A stretch of DNA of 64,000 bases. It comes from Campylobacter avium LMG 24591 (GTDB taxonomy: Bacteria > Campylobacterota > Campylobacteria > Campylobacterales > Campylobacteraceae). The translations under genes were made by a program, and so were the position numbers. The notes under the pieces are model-generated. The model was given only the letters and a program-made list of their open reading frames with translations. It was not told the DNA's origin and did not search any database. Below are positions 29,197 through 39,253 of the stretch, piece by piece (positions within the stretch are counted from its first letter, which is position 1; each line of letters starts with the position of its first letter). The stretch lies in the NCBI RefSeq assembly GCF_002238335.1, contig NZ_CP022347.1, positions 1,612,001 through 1,676,000 of the forward strand, given 5' to 3'.

Positions 29197-30378
29197 CTAA
29201 AACGCAGAAAATGTTTTGTGAAGCTTGTTTGCCATTTCGTCTATGTGTTCTTTTTGCATTATCAAAGGCGGTAGAAAACGCAGGTCATTTTTAGCACAAG
29301 AAACCACTATAAGAGCATTTTTTTGCGCCTCTTTAATCACATCAGCCACTTTGACATCAGCACTCAAACAAAGACTTTGCATAAAGCCTAGGCCTTGTCT
29401 TTTTTTCACAAATTTAAAGTTAGAGACTAGATTTTCAAGCTTTTGTTCTAAATAAGGGCTAAGCTTTTGCACATTTTGTAAAATTTTATCCTCTTTAAAA
29501 ATGCTAAAAACAGCATTCACAGCAGCGAGAACTAAGGGGTTTCCTCCGTAAGTTGTTCCATGCTCTGAATGTTCTAGCGAAGACGCGGCAAGCTTTTCGC
29601 TTAAGACAAAGGCTCCTACACTAACGCCACAACCCAAAGCCTTTGCACTTGCTAAGGCATCGGGCAGAACATCAAAATGTTCGTAAGCAAAAAATTTGCC
29701 CGTTCTTGCCATGCCGCACTGTATTTCATCTGCTATTAACAAAATTTCCTTTTCATCGCAAAGCTTTCTTAAATCCTTGTAAAACTCTTTATTAACAGCA
29801 TTTATGCCGCCCTCGCCTTGCACGGTTTCTATGAAAATAGCCACAGTTTTATCATTTACAAGCTTTTTTACCGAGGCCATGTCGTTAAATTTGGCAACCT
29901 TAACTCCTGGTATGAGCGGCTTAAAAGGCTTTTGGTATTTTTCATTAGTAGTTAAAGAAAGAGCGCCTAGGGTGCGACCGTGAAAGGAATTTTTAAAGGC
30001 TATGAATTGGGGGTTTTTAATGCCCTTTTTAAAAGCGTATTTTTTAGCCACCTTAAAAAGACCCTCGATAGCTTCTGTGCCTGAATTTGTGAAAAAAACT
30101 CTATCAAGCTTGCTGGCCTTGCTTAGATTGCTCGTGGCTAGGGCTATTTGCTCATTATGAAAGAGATTGCTGCAGTGTAGAATTTTATCGATTTGTTCTT
30201 TCAAGGCCTTTGTATAAGCCTTATGAGCGTAGCCAAGTGCGCAAACTCCTATGCCACTTGCGAAATCAAGGTATTTTTTACCCTTATCATCGTAGAGATA
30301 AACGCCCTCGCCCCTGCTTAAAACTATGTCAAATTTTTTATATAATTGGACTAAATTTTTTTGCTCTTTAAAATTCAT
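29197..30378 (-). CDS. argD: Acetylornithine aminotransferase
   Basis: 393 residues of the class III PLP aminotransferases. Visible are FFTNSGTEAIEGLFKVAKKY, the cofactor region LIADEIQCGMARTGKF, and the PLP lysine in ALASAKALGCGVSVGAF. It converts N-acetylglutamate semialdehyde to N-acetylornithine. It directly follows argB by one base; argC and the argO seen nearby in C. jejuni are absent here. Confidence 0.95.
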   Translation of the reverse strand: MNFKEQKNLVQLYKKFDIVLSRGEGVYLYDDKGKKYLDFASGIGVCALGYAHKAYTKALKEQIDKILHCSNLFHNEQIALATSNLSKASKLDRVFFTNSGTEAIEGLFKVAKKYAFKKGIKNPQFIAFKNSFHGRTLGALSLTTNEKYQKPFKPLIPGVKVAKFNDMASVKKLVNDKTVAIFIETVQGEGGINAVNKEFYKDLRKLCDEKEILLIADEIQCGMARTGKFFAYEHFDVLPDALASAKALGCGVSVGAFVLSEKLAASSLEHSEHGTTYGGNPLVLAAVNAVFSIFKEDKILQNVQKLSPYLEQKLENLVSNFKFVKKRQGLGFMQSLCLSADVKVADVIKEAQKNALIVVSCAKNDLRFLPPLIMQKEHIDEMANKLHKTFSAF

Positions 30379-30379
30379 A

Positions 30380-31225
30380 TCATTTCCTTGTTATAACGGT
30401 TCCTATGCCCTCGTCTGTGAAAATTTCAAGCAAAAGGCTGTGCTTTACTCTGCCATCTACTATGTGAATTCGCTCAACCCCACTTTCACAAGCTTGTATG
30501 CAAGACTGTAATTTAACTAGCATTCCGCCCTGAGTTTTTTTACAAAGTTCTTTAGCCTTTTGTATATCTATCTTTGATATAAGGGAATTTTTGTTAGAAA
30601 AATCCTCATAAAGTCCCTCAACATCGCTTAAAAATACCAATTTTTCAGCCCTTAAAGCCTTTGCTATTTCGCAGGCCACATCATCGGCATTGACATTGTA
30701 AGTATTTGCCTCATCATCCATTCCAATAGGCGCAATTATAGGCAAAAAGTCCTTTTCTAACAAATCATTTAAAATTTTCGCATTTACATTTTTTATCTCG
30801 CCTACAAAGCCCAAATCCTCATCTTTTTTCACGCAGTCAAGCAAAAAGCCATCTTTGCCGCTTATCCCTATAGCCTTAACGCCTTGTAATTCCAAATTTT
30901 GCACCAAGCTTTTATTTATCTTATAAAGCATAGCCTCAGCCACTTCAACGGTTTCTTTAGAGCTTACTCTAAGGCCGTTTTTAAATTCATTTTTTACATT
31001 CAGTTTTTCGCACATAGCGGTGATTTCTTTTCCTCCACCATGCACTATAACAGGCTTTAGTCCCACTAGCTTAAACAGTGCTATATCTTGCATAACAGAC
31101 ATTTTAATGTCCTCATTCTCCATAGCAGAACCGCCGTATTTTATAAGAATAATCTTAGAATTAAATTTGCGTATGTAAGGCAGGGCTTCTATTAAAATTT
31201 CAGCTTTTTGCAAATAATTTTGCAT
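30380..31225 (-). CDS. argB: Acetylglutamate kinase
   Basis: 281 residues with the amino-acid kinase motifs IILIKYGGSAM near 25-35 and PVIVHGGGKEI near 57-67. It phosphorylates N-acetylglutamate in arginine synthesis and is often inhibited by arginine. It is first in a run with argD and ansA. TATAAT is present on the minus strand at 31255-31250, and AAAGGAG lies before the start. Confidence 0.96.
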   Translation of the reverse strand: MQNYLQKAEILIEALPYIRKFNSKIILIKYGGSAMENEDIKMSVMQDIALFKLVGLKPVIVHGGGKEITAMCEKLNVKNEFKNGLRVSSKETVEVAEAMLYKINKSLVQNLELQGVKAIGISGKDGFLLDCVKKDEDLGFVGEIKNVNAKILNDLLEKDFLPIIAPIGMDDEANTYNVNADDVACEIAKALRAEKLVFLSDVEGLYEDFSNKNSLISKIDIQKAKELCKKTQGGMLVKLQSCIQACESGVERIHIVDGRVKHSLLLEIFTDEGIGTVITRK

Positions 31226-31294
31226 ATCTTCTCCTTTTGCAAAATTGCTATTATATGCAAAATTTAGTAAAAGGCAAAGAAAACTTTGCCTATA

Positions 31295-33400
31295 TTAGAA
31301 TTTATTTTTATTTATATCATCTAGCAGCTGATATGCTTGGTCATTCACTGCTTTTGTCACGCCATTTGTGTGGTTTGCTATATCTAAATTCTCTCTAGTC
31401 ACGGCTTCAAGCGAAGTGATAGCCTCGTTAATCTGTGAAATTCCCTCTGTTTGCTCTCTTATAGAAACAGCCATATCATTTATGCTTTGAACCAATAAAT
31501 TCGATGAGCTTTCTATCTCACTTAAGGATTTTGTAGTTCTTTCAGCAAGCTGTCTCACCTCATCAGCCACCACCGCAAAGCCGCGTCCATGCTCACCTGC
31601 ACGGGCTGCTTCTATGGCTGCATTTAAGGCTAGTAAATTTGTTTGCTCGGCTATATCTTTTATAATGTTAATGATTGATTTTATCTCATCTGTTTGAGAG
31701 ATAACCTCGGTAGTTCTATCTGAAACATTATGCATAGATGAGGTAATCTCCTCTATGGCAGCGGCAGACTGCTCTAAAGAATTTGCTTGAGTGTTTGCAC
31801 CGTCAGTTAGCTTTTGCATTTGCGCACTTAAATTTCCAAGCTCTTGTGATAAATTTGTAGCAAAACCAAAGCTCGTGCTAAGCATTTTTTTAATCTCGGC
31901 TCCAAGTTGATTAGTCACTAATTCCACCCTGCCCTTAGCCTCGCTTATGCTAGGCGTGAAATCAAGGCTAGTATAAGAATTAAAGACTTGTTCTATGTCG
32001 TTGATATCGCTTCCTATCTTTTCTTGCATTGTTTGTAGCATTTTGTTTAAAACATTTTTAAGCTCTATGAGCTTAGGATTGTAAGGATTAGCATTAATTC
32101 TTGCTGTTAAATCTCCATTTTCTATGGCTTTTGCCACCTGTATGGACTCATTTACCGCAGCACCGTCTTTGTCAATGCCTGTTTGGGTGTTTTTGATATT
32201 AGTATTTATCTCAACAGCTATTAGGCCAAGTTCATCCATTGCCCTTGGTTTTAAATCCGCAGGACATCTGTCCGTTTCGTGATTTAAGCATTTGAAAAAG
32301 GCTTTTAGATGCGCTGAGATAGTGCGAATTCTACTTGTGATATTAGACTTTATATACCAAGCAACGAACAAGGCAATCACAAGCAAAGAAACCAAAATGC
32401 TTATGATGATAACCTTTTGCATGAAATACACATCCTCATACACAGAAGCAGTAGGTGCAATAACTGCAGAAGTCCAATACACGCCCGTGCCATGCCCCAT
32501 TTCAAAAACCGAAAATCCTATCTTAGACTTGGTGCCATCGTAAGCCACATAGTCCATTATTCCGCCTTGTTTCTTTTCTATGGTCTCGCCTAGCTGTCTA
32601 GTAAGCTCGGAGCGGTTTACCTCATACAAGGTTTTAGATAAAACTCTTTCATTAGGATGTACAGCTACAGAGCCATCGGCCGCAATTAAAAGCCTATAAT
32701 CACCCTCAAATACATCCAAATCACTGCTTAAAAGAATATCGCTTATATTTTTCATATCAAGAAAAATTCCTATAACGCCAATTACCTTACCGTCAGCATT
32801 TTTAAGAGGCATATTTATGCCCATACCAAATGTCTTGCTTCCGTCTGAAAAAATGTCTTGATAGCTTGGATTTCCAATGCTAACGCTAGCCCCTTCAAAA
32901 ATTTTCGCCACGGAATTAAATTTAGCAATAGTATCGCTTGCTTGCATATGCTCAGCACCGCTGCTATTGCCCAGGCCTTCTGCTTTTGCTAGGATTAAAA
33001 ACTCGCCATTGCCAAGTCTGTTTTTAGGATTTACTATATTATCGCCAAAATACGCACTATCTTTTATATAGATATACCCTGCTCTAGCGTAGTAAGAGGA
33101 ATCAACCATAGATAAAAGATTTCTTTGCAAGGTTCTTTGAATTTCAGGGCTTGCGCCGGCCTTTACCAAGCTAGAAATGTTTGTCTGCGTAGCTAGAACG
33201 GAAGTGTATAGCTCGTTAATGATACCGTCTATAATCCTTGAGCTTTCTTTAGTAACGGAGTTTAAGAATTTTTGAGTAGACTCATTTTGCGCCTGAGTTA
33301 CATTCTGCAAGATAACCCAAGACATAAGTCCCATACAAAGAACAACAACAAAAACTATGCTTAAAATAGCTTTCGTGCCTATACTTAATCTAGAAAACAT
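31295..33400 (-). CDS. Methyl-accepting chemotaxis protein with periplasmic Cache domain
   Basis: 701 residues. In order: TM1 (about 10-32), a large periplasmic dCache-type sensor (about 35-325, with [20 protein letters not shown]-like core), TM2 (about 335-360), a HAMP region, and a C-terminal MCP signalling domain with the hairpin tip [32 protein letters not shown]. It lacks a C-terminal CheR-docking pentapeptide. Layout is that of group A Tlp receptors of C. jejuni. The start at 33400 has AAAGGA upstream, better than an in-frame ATG at 33445. A poly-G promoter lies about 80 bases upstream. The ligand cannot be deduced. Confidence 0.93.
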   Translation of the reverse strand: MFSRLSIGTKAILSIVFVVVLCMGLMSWVILQNVTQAQNESTQKFLNSVTKESSRIIDGIINELYTSVLATQTNISSLVKAGASPEIQRTLQRNLLSMVDSSYYARAGYIYIKDSAYFGDNIVNPKNRLGNGEFLILAKAEGLGNSSGAEHMQASDTIAKFNSVAKIFEGASVSIGNPSYQDIFSDGSKTFGMGINMPLKNADGKVIGVIGIFLDMKNISDILLSSDLDVFEGDYRLLIAADGSVAVHPNERVLSKTLYEVNRSELTRQLGETIEKKQGGIMDYVAYDGTKSKIGFSVFEMGHGTGVYWTSAVIAPTASVYEDVYFMQKVIIISILVSLLVIALFVAWYIKSNITSRIRTISAHLKAFFKCLNHETDRCPADLKPRAMDELGLIAVEINTNIKNTQTGIDKDGAAVNESIQVAKAIENGDLTARINANPYNPKLIELKNVLNKMLQTMQEKIGSDINDIEQVFNSYTSLDFTPSISEAKGRVELVTNQLGAEIKKMLSTSFGFATNLSQELGNLSAQMQKLTDGANTQANSLEQSAAAIEEITSSMHNVSDRTTEVISQTDEIKSIINIIKDIAEQTNLLALNAAIEAARAGEHGRGFAVVADEVRQLAERTTKSLSEIESSSNLLVQSINDMAVSIREQTEGISQINEAITSLEAVTRENLDIANHTNGVTKAVNDQAYQLLDDINKNKF

Positions 33401-33478
33401 GTTTAAATCCTTTCGAAAATTGCTAAATTTAAATGTGGAAATCAAAAATCTTTTTCGTAGACTTTTTTAATAAGTGCT

Positions 33479-33498
33479 ATTCTACCACCCCCCCCCCC
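33479..33498 (-). promoter_or_regulatory. Poly-G tract promoter of the chemoreceptor gene
   Basis: Eleven C on the plus strand at 33488-33498 read as G11 upstream of the chemoreceptor, followed by TGG and a -10-like TAGAAT at 33484-33479. The tract lies in the -35/-10 spacer, so slippage would change promoter spacing. Poly-G tracts of 8 or more are the standard phase-variable element in Campylobacter, though usually inside coding frames. Confidence 0.6.
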
Positions 33499-33852
33499 GT
33501 TTTTCGCTTAAATTTTTAAAAATCTTTAAATTTTTTCTACAAAATATCTTTTAAAAGGATAAACTCGCAAAAATTCGAATAAAATTTTCATGTAATAATT
33601 TTTTTTATATACTACAAATATCGATAAAATAAGGCTTTTATCTAAAAATACGCAAAAACACACCCTATCAAAAATTCTTTCAAAAAAATAATTTACGAAA
33701 AGTAACAGCATAAAAATCAAAATGAAATTTATTGAAAAATTTAATAAAATTTTTTAGCTTTGTCTTGAATTTATATTTCAAATTTCTTTTCAATGAAACT
33801 TAAATTTATTTTTAATATAATGGATTTTATACTAAATTTTAAGGAGGCAACA
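33499..33852. other. Intergenic region between chemoreceptor and Cj0069-like gene
   Basis: About 350 AT-rich bases between divergent genes. I see no convincing gene. A TATAAT at 33816-33821 is a likely -10 for the gene starting at 33853; apart from this and the poly-G promoter on the other strand, nothing was recognised. Confidence 0.5.
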
Positions 33853-34902
33853 GTGAAAAAAAAGATTGTTTTTTTCGAGGTTCAAGGCGGAAGCGACAAG
33901 GGTCCTGATGGCTATAGAAAGGATACTATGCCTATGGTGAATGCTCTTAAAAATAAGGGCTGGGATGCTGAGGTCATCTTTTTTGAAGTGGGAAAAAAGG
34001 ATGAAATTTATAAGTATGTCAAGGAAAATTTTGACGGCTATGTTTCTCGTATAAATCCCGGAAATTTAAAGGAAGAAAACGAATACTTTGATATGCTAAG
34101 AAAGCTTTGTATGGACGGGCTTATCGGTATGCCTCATCCTGACGCTATGATAGGATATGGTGCAAAAGACGCACTTACAAAACTTGCTAGCACCGAGCTT
34201 GTGCCTGATGATACCTATGCCTACTACGATATAAAAACCTTTAAGGAGACTTTTCCAAAAAGCCTAGCTAAGGGAGAAAGGGTTTTAAAGCAAAATAGAG
34301 GCTCAACCGGAGAGGGAATTTGGCGTGTGAGTGTTGAGGAGGATTTACCTGCTGGAGCTACTGTCGTGCCTTTAAATACCAAAATCAAATGCACCGAAGC
34401 AAAAGATAATCACGTAGAACACAGGGTTTTAGGCGAATTTATGGACTTTTGCGAACAATACATCATAGGCGATAATGGTATGCTTGTGGATATGACCTTT
34501 TTACCGCGTATAAAAGAAGGAGAGATTAGAATTTTAATGCTTTATAAAACTCCTGTTTATGTGGTGCATAAAAAACCAGCTGAAGGTGCTGATGCCTTTT
34601 CTGCCACACTTTTTTCGGGTGCAAAATACCGCTACGATGAGCCAAAAGAATGGCAAAGCCTTATAGATTGGTTTTTAGCACAGCTTCCACAAATTCGCAC
34701 CAAGCTTGGAAATTACGATTTGCCTTTGATATGGACTGCTGATTTTATCCTTGATACAGATAAAGATGGTAAAGATAAATATGTTCTAGGAGAAATAAAC
34801 TGCTCTTGCGTTGGCTTTACAAGTCCTGCTGAATATATGGACAAAATCGCTCTTATGGTTGGCGACACCATAGTAGATATAGTAAGCGATAAAAAAGCTT
34901 AA
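33853..34902 (+). CDS. Cj0069-family protein, ATP-grasp-like
   Basis: 349 residues from a GTG at 33853 behind AAGGAGG; in-frame ATG codons at 33793 and 33820 lie on or before the -10 box and are unlikely starts. The sequence KKKIVFFEVQGGSDKGPDGYRKDTMPMV is the opening of the conserved Cj0069 family. GERVLKQNRGSTGEGIWRV and a late LGEINCSCVGFTSP resemble the nucleotide-binding lysine loop and metal-binding end of ATP-grasp ligases. If so it would join a carboxylate to an amine with ATP; the substrate is unknown. It stands alone with its own promoter and terminator. Confidence 0.8.
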   Translation: MKKKIVFFEVQGGSDKGPDGYRKDTMPMVNALKNKGWDAEVIFFEVGKKDEIYKYVKENFDGYVSRINPGNLKEENEYFDMLRKLCMDGLIGMPHPDAMIGYGAKDALTKLASTELVPDDTYAYYDIKTFKETFPKSLAKGERVLKQNRGSTGEGIWRVSVEEDLPAGATVVPLNTKIKCTEAKDNHVEHRVLGEFMDFCEQYIIGDNGMLVDMTFLPRIKEGEIRILMLYKTPVYVVHKKPAEGADAFSATLFSGAKYRYDEPKEWQSLIDWFLAQLPQIRTKLGNYDLPLIWTADFILDTDKDGKDKYVLGEINCSCVGFTSPAEYMDKIALMVGDTIVDIVSDKKA

Positions 34903-34905
34903 GCT

Positions 34906-34923
34906 CTATCCCTTCGGGGATAG
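34906..34923 (+). terminator. UUCG-capped terminator of the Cj0069-like gene
   Basis: CTATCCC-TTCG-GGGATAG is a 7-bp stem with a stable UUCG tetraloop, extended at its base by AAGCT/GCTT, starting four bases after the stop codon and followed by TTGAATTTTACT. Confidence 0.75.
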
Positions 34924-35030
34924 CTTGAATTTTACTCTTCAAATTTAAACTTCAATCCTATCAAAATTTATTTTTAAATCTAAAAAAATCAAACTCATTA
35001 AAACTTAAGATTTGCTTAAGCAAAATTTAA

Positions 35031-35048
35031 GGGGGGGGGGGGTACAAT
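35031..35048 (+). promoter_or_regulatory. Poly-G promoter of the outer-membrane beta-barrel gene
   Basis: A run of twelve G (35031-35042) directly abuts TACAAT (35043-35048), which is a good -10 box 32 bases before the gene start at 35080. The tract therefore fills the -35 proximal spacer, and length changes would alter transcription. The arrangement parallels the chemoreceptor promoter at 33479-33498. Confidence 0.65.
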
Positions 35049-35079
35049 TTCCCCTTTAATCAAATTTAAAGGAAAATTT

Positions 35080-35664
35080 ATGAGAAAGATTGTCCTATCT
35101 ATTTTGGCCTTTGTGCTTAGTTTTAGCTATGCTAAGGATTTTGATAAAAGTGGCTTTTTGCTAGGTGTGTTTGGCGGGTCAAACTCAGCAGAACATACTA
35201 TTCTTGGTGGTAATATACTTATTAACAAGGCAGATTTTATACCTATTGGTGCAAGACTTGGTTTTCAAAGCTTTAATGAAAGCGGTATCTTTGGGACTAG
35301 GTTTTATGTGGATTATTCTTACGCAAATGCTAAAGTAGAAAATACAGACTTAAAACTAACACAAACCCTACTTGGTTTAAATTTAGACCTTTTACTAGAT
35401 TTTAATATACCTAATACCGAGAGTTTTGTAGGCGTTTTTGGCGGTGTGAATTATGGATTTTACAACTTTAAGAGCAGCGATAATATGTCAGCTTTTGATG
35501 GCAAAGGTTTAGGTTATAACGCAGGACTTGCACTAACTCTTTCCTCTAGACACAGAATAGAAATATTTTACAAATCCTTACCTTTCAAAAAATACGAAGC
35601 TGGAATTTTAGAAACATACGAAATGACTTCCATAACAGGTTTAGCTTATCAATACAATTTCTAA
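35080..35664 (+). CDS. Outer-membrane beta-barrel protein
   Basis: 194 residues with a signal peptide (MRKIVLSILAFVLSFSYA, cleaved near residue 18) and alternating aromatic/hydrophobic strands ending in the C-terminal phenylalanine YQYNF typical of BAM-inserted barrels. Size suggests an eight-stranded porin-like barrel of the OmpA/Hof type. AAAGGAAA lies before the ATG. The poly-G promoter suggests phase-variable display on the surface. Ligand or role unknown. Confidence 0.82.
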   Translation: MRKIVLSILAFVLSFSYAKDFDKSGFLLGVFGGSNSAEHTILGGNILINKADFIPIGARLGFQSFNESGIFGTRFYVDYSYANAKVENTDLKLTQTLLGLNLDLLLDFNIPNTESFVGVFGGVNYGFYNFKSSDNMSAFDGKGLGYNAGLALTLSSRHRIEIFYKSLPFKKYEAGILETYEMTSITGLAYQYNF

Positions 35665-35714
35665 ACTTTAGCTAGTAATTTTATGTTATTCTTATCCTTA
35701 AAAAAGGATAAGAA

Positions 35715-36545
35715 TTGCAAATTTTAGAAAAAATCATCTCCTTTGCAAAAAAAGATTCAAATATAAGATTATTAAGTTTGGAGGGCTCAAGAGCAAATCC
35801 CTTGCCACTTAAGGACAAATACTCAGATTATGATATAAGCTTTTTTTGCAAGGATAGCAAAGCTTTTATACAAGATGAAACTTGGCTTTTAAGCTTTGGA
35901 AAGCTTTTATTTGTGCAAAAGCCAGAGGATATGGAATTTTACGAACCTGATTTAAAACAGGGCTGGTTTTCTTACCTTTGCTTGTATGAAGATGGCACTA
36001 AGATAGATTTTACAATCATTGATATTAAGGATTTGAACTTTTACTTAGGCTATGAAAAACTAGCTATCTTTTTGCTAGATAAGGATAATTTAGCCTTATC
36101 TAAGATCCAAAATCTTGAGTACTTTTTGCCAAAGGATTTAAGCCAAAGAAGCTTTACTGATGTGCTAAATGAGTTTTACCACCTAAGCGGCTATGCTTGG
36201 CGTGAGTTTTTAAGGGACAAAGAGCTTAGCTTTATTTACTATATAGATTCTATGCGTGAGGCTTTGTTTGTAATGCTTCAGTGGGAACTAAGCTTAAAAG
36301 AAGGTAAGAAAATATACCTAGGCAAACAGCATAAGCTTTTGAAAGATTATCTAAGCAAAAAAGAGTATAAAAACTTACTAAAAAGCTACAAACTAGGCTC
36401 AAAAGAGCTAAATTTAAAGGCTTTTAAAAGGTTAGAAAAACTTTTTGAAAAATCTTACAAAAAGGTGGCAAAAGAAGCGAAACTAGAGCTTGTAAACTAT
36501 AAAAAAGCCTTAAAAAAGTATAAAAAGATTTTAAGTGCTTTTTAA
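35715..36545 (+). CDS. AadK/ANT(6)-like aminoglycoside adenylyltransferase
   Basis: 276 residues from a TTG with AAGGAT seven bases upstream. The nucleotidyltransferase motif GSR (24-26) with D38 and D40 (KYSDYDISFF) and a later KIDFTIIDI match the streptomycin 6-adenylyltransferase (AadK/AadE) fold, as does the C-terminal helical part. Its base composition and lysine richness look native to the host rather than recently acquired. Known relatives inactivate streptomycin, but divergent chromosomal copies may act weakly or on another substrate. Confidence 0.8.
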   Translation: MQILEKIISFAKKDSNIRLLSLEGSRANPLPLKDKYSDYDISFFCKDSKAFIQDETWLLSFGKLLFVQKPEDMEFYEPDLKQGWFSYLCLYEDGTKIDFTIIDIKDLNFYLGYEKLAIFLLDKDNLALSKIQNLEYFLPKDLSQRSFTDVLNEFYHLSGYAWREFLRDKELSFIYYIDSMREALFVMLQWELSLKEGKKIYLGKQHKLLKDYLSKKEYKNLLKSYKLGSKELNLKAFKRLEKLFEKSYKKVAKEAKLELVNYKKALKKYKKILSAF

Positions 36546-36856
36546 GCCTCAATCTACCCTTCACAACTAAACCTTGCAAATTTATCTACTTGTATTTTAA
36601 ATTTAAAATTTAAAGAATTTGATACACCTTTCTTATGAAAATAAAAAGTTATTTGTTACTTTTTTACACCTTATTTTTAAAAAATTTAAAAAATTTCTAA
36701 AAATTTTTAAGCAAATTTTAATGCTATTTGCCATTCATTTACTATTTTTTAAGTTCAAATCTCAGCAAAAGTCCTAAAATATAAAGATTTAAAGACATTT
36801 TTTGTTTTTTTTGTATATACTTCCTCCATGATTTTTTATATATGAAAAGGAAAACT
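36546..36856 (+). other. Gene-free AT-rich stretch
   Basis: About 310 bases, mostly A and T, between the adenylyltransferase and the autotransporter remnant. There are several AT-rich inverted patches (AATTTAAAATTTAAA) but no open frame of note. AAAAGGAAA lies before the ATG at 36857. Confidence 0.5.
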
Positions 36857-39053
36857 ATGAGTATTAAAAATTCTTTTACAAAACCTCTTTATTCTTTGGC
36901 TTTGGTATCTGCTCTTAGCTCCTGTGCTGTGGCGGCAAACGATGTTAGTATAAATAGTGCTAATGCTCTGGGTTCGTATTTTACATAAGGGCGCTCGCTT
37001 TCGCCTTGATGTAAGCAGCGTAAATTCTCCCATAACTATAAACAACGAAATGACAAATAACCTAGTTTATATCGACAACTTCGAAATTTCAGGTGGCTCG
37101 CTAAGCGCAAAGGATGTTAGTTTTAGAGCCTTAAGCGGACAAAGCGTTATAAATGCAAGCAAATTCACGCTACAAGGCTCATAAAACACAGCTGATTTAA
37201 ACAACTTAAATTTATCCGATAAAAACGCTCAAATTCTTATAAGCCAAGGTGCCTCAGTGCTTGTAAATGGAGGCCTTGAATTTAAGGACTCATCTGTGAT
37301 ACATATAGAAAACGATGGTTCTAGCTCTCACTCAAATTTCGTAATAAATGGCAATATTGGAACCGGAGGAATATATACTTCAAGTGCTTTATTTGTTATG
37401 GTAGCTACAAATTACAAAGCCTTAGAATTTGATCGCTTCGTAGCTCTAACTGTAAATGGTACTATAGACGGTTCTGTGGATGGAGGAAGCCAAACTACGG
37501 CTCTTTTAAAGCAAGACTACAAAGAAATTTTAAGCAATTCAAATATAAACTTAGGAGCCTTTGAGGCTAGAGAGCAAAATTTAAATAATTTCGTAACTTA
37601 TGATGTATGGGCTGAAAGACCGGCAAATGGCACTGGCTCATCTTATGGCGTGATGAGTGGAAAGCTTAATGATAACGCAAGGGATATAAATGCGGTTTTA
37701 ACGGCTAAAAATACCTATCTAGGACAGTTAAGACAACAGCTAATAAGTGCTAAAAATGAAGCTACGGATGTGAATATTCGCTCTCAAATGCAAGAAGCTA
37801 TCTATGACATAGACGACCAGCAAGCAGCCATCACCGCTTACACAAATGCTTCCACCCAAGCTGAAAAAGACGCAGCCTTAAAAGCTTATAATGCCTTGTT
37901 TATAAAAGATGAACAAATACTTGAGCTAAGCACTAATCTTATAGATAAAAACATAGCAAATTCAGGACTAAAAAACTATGTAATCTTTGAAATGCTAAAC
38001 TCCCCATCCCACAAAGCAGAAGTAGCAAGTAGTATTAATAAATCAGCAAAAAGCATAGCAAATTCAAACTCAGCAATCTCATCTCAACAACAAATAATAA
38101 ATCTAGCTAATGAAGCAGCTATAAATGCAAGAATGGTTTATCTTAAAAATCCTTATAAAAGTGATGAAGAAAAGATGGGTAATATGGCATATGATGAAGC
38201 AGGAAGAACATATGCTACTTTTATAAATAATACAGATAATGGTTTATGGGCAAATTTCTTTGGTGGTAAGAATATACTTAATAGTAATTCTGCTTCTGTA
38301 TTAGGAGGAAGTTTAGGATTTGATAAAAGAATATCTGATGATAGCTTACTAGGACTTTATCTAACATATGCAGATGTAAATTTAAATGATAAGATTATAA
38401 ATGAAGAGGGAAAATCATATCAATTAGGACTATATTATAATAAAAACTTTGCTAATAATATGGAACTTGATTTAAAAGCAAATTTTGGTTTTAATCCTGC
38501 TAAGCAAAATTATATGCTAGGTTCATATGATACTACTTCATCTTTTACAAGAAACTATTATACAATCTCAGCTTCTGTAGGTAAGGTAGTTGATTTAGCT
38601 GATAATGGAGGAACATCTATAAAGCATTTTATAGGAGTAAATTATTATAATACTTATACTCCAGCTTATAATACAAATTCTGATTTTTCTTTAGAGCATA
38701 AATCTTATGCAGCTTCTGCAATATCATTTGATCTAGGTATAGGTTTAAAACAATATTTTAATGAAAATTCTTTCTTTTTCATAGGACCTAAGATAGAACA
38801 TTTTGCAAGTAATGATGCTTCTTTTTATAATGTAGTTGTGGCTGGGTCTAATAATGTCATTACTATAGATACTAAAGAAGTTAATAAGAATAGAACCTAT
38901 GCTCAAATACTAGCAGGAGGTAAGGTTGATCTTAATAATGATGGTTTAGCTTTAAACTTATCCTTAGCTGCTAAAAGTCTTATATCAAAAAGAGTATATG
39001 ATAATGCTGATTCTTTTATAAGTGGACAAGTTGGGATTAGGTGGGAGTTTTAA
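36857..39053 (+). pseudogene. Autotransporter, disrupted by a frameshift and a stop
   Basis: It opens at 36857 with a signal peptide (KPLYSLALVSALSSCAVAA) and runs in one frame to a TAA at 36986. The passenger continues in another frame from about 36957 to a TAA at 37182-37184, and after that stop in the same frame to 39053. The last 300 residues form an autotransporter beta-barrel (NGLWANFFGGKNILNSNSAS...SGQVGIRWEF, ending in F). So one frameshift near 36960-36985 and one nonsense codon separate a signal peptide from the barrel. The repaired product would be about 730 residues. From about 38060 codon use becomes more AT-rich, suggesting a mosaic gene. Confidence 0.82.
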
Positions 39054-39089
39054 CACTTCTACTTTAGTTTTAAGGGCTTTGAATTTACG

Positions 39090-39117
39090 AACTTAGAATT
39101 CTTTGAAATTCTAAGTT
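39090..39117 (+). terminator. Hairpin after the autotransporter remnant
   Basis: AACTTAGAATT pairs with AATTCTAAGTT around a 6-base loop, an 11-bp perfect stem 37 bases after the stop, with a T-rich GGTTTTTATTTT tail a little further on. Confidence 0.6.
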
Positions 39118-39193
39118 AAAACTCAGGGTTTTTATTTTAAGTTTATTTTGGCAATAAAACTTGATATTGCAATTTTTTATAAAGAAAATTTTT

Positions 39194-39215
39194 AGCCTAG
39201 TTTTTTGACTAGGCT
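39194..39215 (-). terminator. Hairpin downstream of carB
   Basis: AGCCTAGT pairs with ACTAGGCT around TTTTTG. It lies about 40 bases past the carB stop on the minus strand and could work in both directions between the convergent genes. Confidence 0.55.
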
Positions 39216-39253
39216 CCTTAAAATTTGTAAGCTTAAAACCCTAAGCAAAAGAC

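Noticed and set aside
33526-33720. Minus-strand frame of 64 codons between the chemoreceptor and the Cj0069-like gene
   Set aside because: No ribosome-binding site, composition like non-coding AT-rich DNA, and the hydrophobic and aromatic residues are those expected by chance.
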